Below, in pieces: positions 28,067 to 30,979 of a stretch of DNA of 30,979 nt; positions within the stretch are counted from its first letter, which is position 1; each line of letters begins with the position of its first letter. Made by a program: the position numbers and the translations under genes. This stretch comes from JBBIPZ01 sp037442505 [NCBI: Deltaproteobacteria bacterium] (lineage in GTDB: Bacteria > CALINM01), in NCBI GenBank assembly GCA_037442505.1, contig JBBIPZ010000026.1:1-30979 (forward strand), given 5' to 3'. The notes beneath the pieces were generated by a model that was not told the origin of the DNA, searched no databases, and saw only the letters and a list, made by a program, of their open reading frames with translations.

Positions 28067-29125
28067 ATGAGAAAAAGGCTTGTTTTATTTATCTGGGCTG
28101 ATTTTTTTAACATTTTTATTCCACTTTTTTTTAGTCTGATTATATTAGCCATCGGTTTTAAAATCTCCACAATATCCGATGTTGAAACAGTATATTTATC
28201 AACAAAACAAGTTGCCGTTATTTCAGTCTGTCTATTATCCATTACACTTTCTATAGTTTTGCCTATCTCGTTTTTCTTTTCCTTGATACTTTATTTAACA
28301 AAAATATCACAAAGTGGTGAATTAACATCACTATTTATATCGAGAATTTCAGTAAAACGCATAAACATTATACTTTTTGTTCCAGCCTTATTAGTATCAA
28401 TATCAGGTATGGTTAACTCTATTTACTTTAAACCACGTGCTTATGCAAAACTTCAACACATTTTAAATATCCAGCCTTATGACGCTTTAAGAAATATCAA
28501 AGCTGAAACCATCAAAAAAATCGATAATAGCAGTTTTATATACGTAAAAAATATCGATAATGAAAAATTTAGTGACGTCTTATATTACAAATCATCAAAT
28601 GAAGACCTAAAAATAACCTTAATCTCAGCAAAAAATATGTCGCTGCCACCAAAAGGTTTTTTTCAGGTTATTTTCAATAACGGTTCACTTGTTAACATAA
28701 ATGAAAGCGATATAACTATTTCTGACTTTGGGACACTTGCCATCTCCCCCTTTAGACCAAAATATATAACTGAGATATCGTTAAGTATGCTTCCAACTAA
28801 AGCCCTATTACATATCGCTCAAAAAAACAATGTGGCAAACAAAGAAATGGCTGCCTTTTGCGAAAGAATTTTTCTCCCACTATCAACATTAATTCTGCTA
28901 ATAATAACCTTCACTGTTGCTGTTTCTAACAAAAAAACGGGGCAAATTAAGAGGATGATAATTTCGTTATTTATTTGCATAGTGTTTTTTGCCATCTTTT
29001 TTATGATATATACGTTGGGTAAAAAGGATGGTATGCCCACATTTACCTTATTTTTAAGCATGTTTTTGGCAGAAGCTATACTTTCAACATACTTTTTCTC
29101 TAAAAAATTTAAAAGGGTGTTTTGA
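28067..29125 (+). CDS. lptF: LPS export permease LptF-like (LptF/LptG family)
   Basis: 352 residues. Typical YjgP/YjgQ layout: membrane segments near 8-30, 50-78 and 97-117, a periplasmic beta domain (about 120-260) and three C-terminal membrane segments (about 268-345). With LptG and the ATPase LptB it extracts lipopolysaccharide from the inner membrane and passes it to LptC/A. Sequence identity to textbook LptF looks low; the call rests on topology, the early ISFFFSLILYL...SGELTSLFISRIS segment and the tandem partner. Which of the pair is F or G is assigned by order only. No LptA/LptC lies nearby in the window. Confidence 0.85.
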   Translation: MRKRLVLFIWADFFNIFIPLFFSLIILAIGFKISTISDVETVYLSTKQVAVISVCLLSITLSIVLPISFFFSLILYLTKISQSGELTSLFISRISVKRINIILFVPALLVSISGMVNSIYFKPRAYAKLQHILNIQPYDALRNIKAETIKKIDNSSFIYVKNIDNEKFSDVLYYKSSNEDLKITLISAKNMSLPPKGFFQVIFNNGSLVNINESDITISDFGTLAISPFRPKYITEISLSMLPTKALLHIAQKNNVANKEMAAFCERIFLPLSTLILLIITFTVAVSNKKTGQIKRMIISLFICIVFFAIFFMIYTLGKKDGMPTFTLFLSMFLAEAILSTYFFSKKFKRVF

Positions 29126-29127
29126 TA

Positions 29128-30168
29128 GTGATAAAACTTTACAAGTTAATTTTGACTGAATACATTATACACTTTGTGTTAATCTCACTTTCACTCCTGG
29201 CTGTTGTTCTAATATTTGACACATTAGAGTTTTTAGATGAGTTGCTAATGCTTAAACATGATGAAGTAATCAAGTTCTTGATTTACCGAATGTTTTTCTG
29301 TTTTTCCTATATCTCATTGTTTAGTATTGTGGTAGCAGCAGTGTCAAGCTTAACATCTCTGGCACAAAGTTTTGAACTTATAGCAATATATTTTTCTGGT
29401 GTTTCTACAAAAAAAGTATCACTATATTTTGTTTTATTAATATTATTTTTTTCTTTAGCCACGTTTATCAACAATGCATTCATTGCCCCGATTTGTTTTA
29501 AAAAGAGTTTAATTTTAACAAAGAAACTCCCCTCTCAGCACGAACTTGTCTTAACTGACCTTGCACTCAAGAAAGGCAACTCTTTTATGTTCATCAAAAA
29601 GATTGAAAATTACGGTAAAGTGATTAAAAAGGCGACAAAGATTAACTTTGATTCAAAAGGTTTAATAGAAAGCATTTACCTGATACCTGAAGCAGTAAAG
29701 ACCGCTTCAGGTTGGCATACAGAAATCGGCTATAATTTTAACGAAAAGGCTGAAAGAGAGACGTTTAATGGCATAGTTGATATAGATATAAACGAAGCTG
29801 CCATTAATTTAGCGATAAAACCTTCACTTTTACCCATTAACGACATAATACAGATAATTGAGTTTGGAAACAATAACAACATTAATGTTTCCAAATACTC
29901 ACACGCAGTTTCAAGAAAGGTGTTATCGATTTTTTCTGCAGTATTGATTTTCATGCTATTTTTTAACACAGCATCAGAACGCTTAGACGATAAAAGTAGA
30001 ATTAATATACTGATAAAACTGATAACCTTTTTATTCTTTTACAGTATATTTGAGTCAAACTTATTCAATTTTTCTATTGCGCATCAATTTCGTCCTGTAA
30101 CGCCAGTGATAACAGTAGTAAGTTTTTTATTGCTTCTTAAGATAATAAAATTTGAACGCTTGTTATAA
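29128..30168 (+). CDS. lptG: LPS export permease LptG-like (LptF/LptG family)
   Basis: About 346 residues from the GTG at 29128, which is 10 bases after AAAGGG; a TTG at 29122 that overlaps the lptF stop by 4 bases is the alternative start. Starts with YKLILTEYIIHFVLISLSLL, then F.DTLEFLDELL, a second membrane pair with AQSFELIAIYFSGVS (the family's SxExxAxxxxG-like segment), a soluble domain of about 170 residues and a C-terminal trio of membrane helices. Works as the heterodimer partner of the preceding gene in lipopolysaccharide transport. Confidence 0.86.
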   Translation: MIKLYKLILTEYIIHFVLISLSLLAVVLIFDTLEFLDELLMLKHDEVIKFLIYRMFFCFSYISLFSIVVAAVSSLTSLAQSFELIAIYFSGVSTKKVSLYFVLLILFFSLATFINNAFIAPICFKKSLILTKKLPSQHELVLTDLALKKGNSFMFIKKIENYGKVIKKATKINFDSKGLIESIYLIPEAVKTASGWHTEIGYNFNEKAERETFNGIVDIDINEAAINLAIKPSLLPINDIIQIIEFGNNNNINVSKYSHAVSRKVLSIFSAVLIFMLFFNTASERLDDKSRINILIKLITFLFFYSIFESNLFNFSIAHQFRPVTPVITVVSFLLLLKIIKFERLL

Positions 30169-30183
30169 CTTTTTAACTTAGTT

Positions 30184-30612
30184 TCAATTAACTCTGTCTA
30201 TCAAAACATTGTTGTTTTTGATTTTTACTATAACAGTATGCGCGTTTTGTGGTAATTTAAAGCCCTTGTTTTCTACCTTTTTTAAACCTTTAAGCTCGAG
30301 CTTAGAGTAATCTTTGTTAGCAAGACCCTTTTCTGCCTCTATAAACAGTCTCTTTTTTCCCAGAGTCAAGGTTAATCTTAAGTAACTTATCTTTGTTGTG
30401 TAGCCCTTTTTCGTTTCTAACAATACATAAAATGGGTCTGGAACTTTAATCTCGTATGGTCTTACTACACCACAAAAAAGCTCCATATTAACCTTGCCAA
30501 AACTTTTTTTTACAGTAACTTCTTTTGCTTCACTCTTACCTCGTTCTGATACCATTTGAGAATAACAAACAGAAACCAGCAAAAATGTTAATATAACTAT
30601 CCTTTTGACCAA
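30184..30612 (-). CDS. Small secreted protein of unknown function
   Basis: 142 residues, not recognised. Signal peptide VKRIVILTFLLVSVCYSQ with likely cleavage near residue 19. The mature part is beta-rich and Lys-rich (VNMELFCGVVRPYEIKVPDPFYVLLETKKG..., LRLTLTLGKKRLFIEAEKG), possibly a periplasmic or surface beta domain; one Cys remains in the mature chain. The start is TTG at 30612, set by GGGAGG 6 bases before it. That ribosome site directly follows the T-tract of a strong terminator, so expression probably needs read-through from the upstream Cys-rich gene. Convergent with lptG (15 bases between stops). Confidence 0.75.
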   Translation of the reverse strand: MVKRIVILTFLLVSVCYSQMVSERGKSEAKEVTVKKSFGKVNMELFCGVVRPYEIKVPDPFYVLLETKKGYTTKISYLRLTLTLGKKRLFIEAEKGLANKDYSKLELKGLKKVENKGFKLPQNAHTVIVKIKNNNVLIDRVN

Positions 30613-30624
30613 GTGTTTCCTCCC

Positions 30625-30656
30625 AAAAAAAAGGGATTCCCACGGGAATCCCTTTT
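30625..30656 (-). terminator. Strong intrinsic terminator between the two last minus-strand genes
   Basis: 12-bp perfect stem (AAAAGGGATTCC / GGAATCCCTTTT) with a 4-base loop. On the minus strand the stem's own final T run extends to eight T (30632-30625). It ends the transcript of the Cys-rich protein gene. The next bases are the GGGAGG ribosome site of the following gene. Confidence 0.85.
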
Positions 30657-30677
30657 AAAATTATTCACTAAACTCTT

Positions 30678-30979
30678 TTACTTTTTTGGAATACTCATCT
30701 TAAATTTAGCTGTATTATTAGAAGCCTTAGAAGCTGTAAAAGACACATCCGACTCTAATTTACCAACTCCTGTTGCTGTCAGCTGTGTTAAATTGATACC
30801 TCCTACATAACTAACCTCGGTAAAGGAACAGGTTTTTGTAGCTGCATCATAAACTTCTCCGGGATCTTGTGTTCCGCCATAACAGGCTGTTTGCAGATCC
30901 TCCTCACAACGCATTAAACTATTGTTATAAGTCCCGCCATTATAACAGATGATATTACCCTGGATACCATTATTATAAC
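30678..30979 (-). CDS. C-terminal end of a Cys-rich repeat surface protein (5' end outside window)
   Basis: The frame is open to the window edge, giving at least the last 100 residues. The visible part has two related Cys segments, ICYNGGTYNNSL.RC and TACYGGTQDPGEVYDAATKTC, then a last stretch with SDVSFTASKASNNTAKFKMSIPKK. The CxNGGTY / YDAATKTC style recalls repeated Cys modules of TraN-like or adhesin-like secreted proteins, but I cannot name the family. The in-frame ATG at 30914 is not the real start because the frame continues upstream without a stop. Confidence 0.7.
   Translation of the reverse strand, partial: YNNGIQGNIICYNGGTYNNSLMRCEEDLQTACYGGTQDPGEVYDAATKTCSFTEVSYVGGINLTQLTATGVGKLESDVSFTASKASNNTAKFKMSIPKK

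Overview
The window is AT-rich and gene-dense. It looks like chromosomal DNA of a Gram-negative-type (diderm) bacterium. The support for this is LptF/LptG permeases (lipopolysaccharide export), a rod-shape cluster (mreB-mreC-mreD-PBP2-rodA), lipoprotein and Sec signal peptides, and the DapL route to diaminopimelate. Genes inside operons carry strong AGGAGG-type ribosome sites. The style (low G+C, compact operons, ilv genes followed by psd/pssA, dapA-dapB-dapL) recalls Deferribacterota, Aquificota and delta-proteobacterial relatives, but I cannot fix the taxon from sequence alone.

Layout. (1) 1-4894, minus: a giant secreted protein, cut by the window edge, with seven RCC1-type propeller repeats, a bridging region and an alternating array of two Ig-like module types. 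(2) 4977-5507, minus: a TPR lipoprotein. (3) 5508-5966: a 459-base gene-free, very AT-rich stretch with a perfect DnaA box, TTGCAAAA repeats and a small G+C-rich structured island. (4) 5967-18798, minus: a near-continuous biosynthetic run. In transcription order it is transketolase, ilvD, ilvB, ilvH, ilvC, psd, pssA, dapA, dapB, a FAH-family hydrolase, dapL and folK. It joins pentose-phosphate chemistry, branched-chain amino acids, phosphatidylethanolamine, lysine/peptidoglycan and folate. (5) 18868-20213, plus: HD phosphohydrolase, Rrf2 regulator, thioredoxin. (6) 20286-25515, minus: rodA, mrdA, mreD, mreC, mreB (read from mreB to rodA), the elongasome operon. (7) 25585-27156, minus: DEAD-box RNA helicase with a DbpA-type RNA-binding end. 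A tiny zinc-ribbon gene is divergent from it, and hpt is convergent with that gene. (8) 28067-30168, plus: lptF-lptG. (9) 30184-30979, minus: a small secreted protein, and upstream of it the C-terminal end of a Cys-rich surface protein cut by the window edge.

The observations I rate highest are as follows. The transketolase reading frame runs without a stop into a complete DUF465/YdcH-like small protein that still has its own start codon and ribosome site. Several genes at the head of transcription units have a -10 box 7-12 bases from the start codon and no ribosome site, which predicts leaderless mRNAs. The intergenic region 5508-5966 has DnaA-box, repeat and structured-RNA signals. A strong terminator has a T-tract that abuts the ribosome site of the next gene. 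The RCC1/Ig surface protein has a regular A-B module pattern that breaks once.
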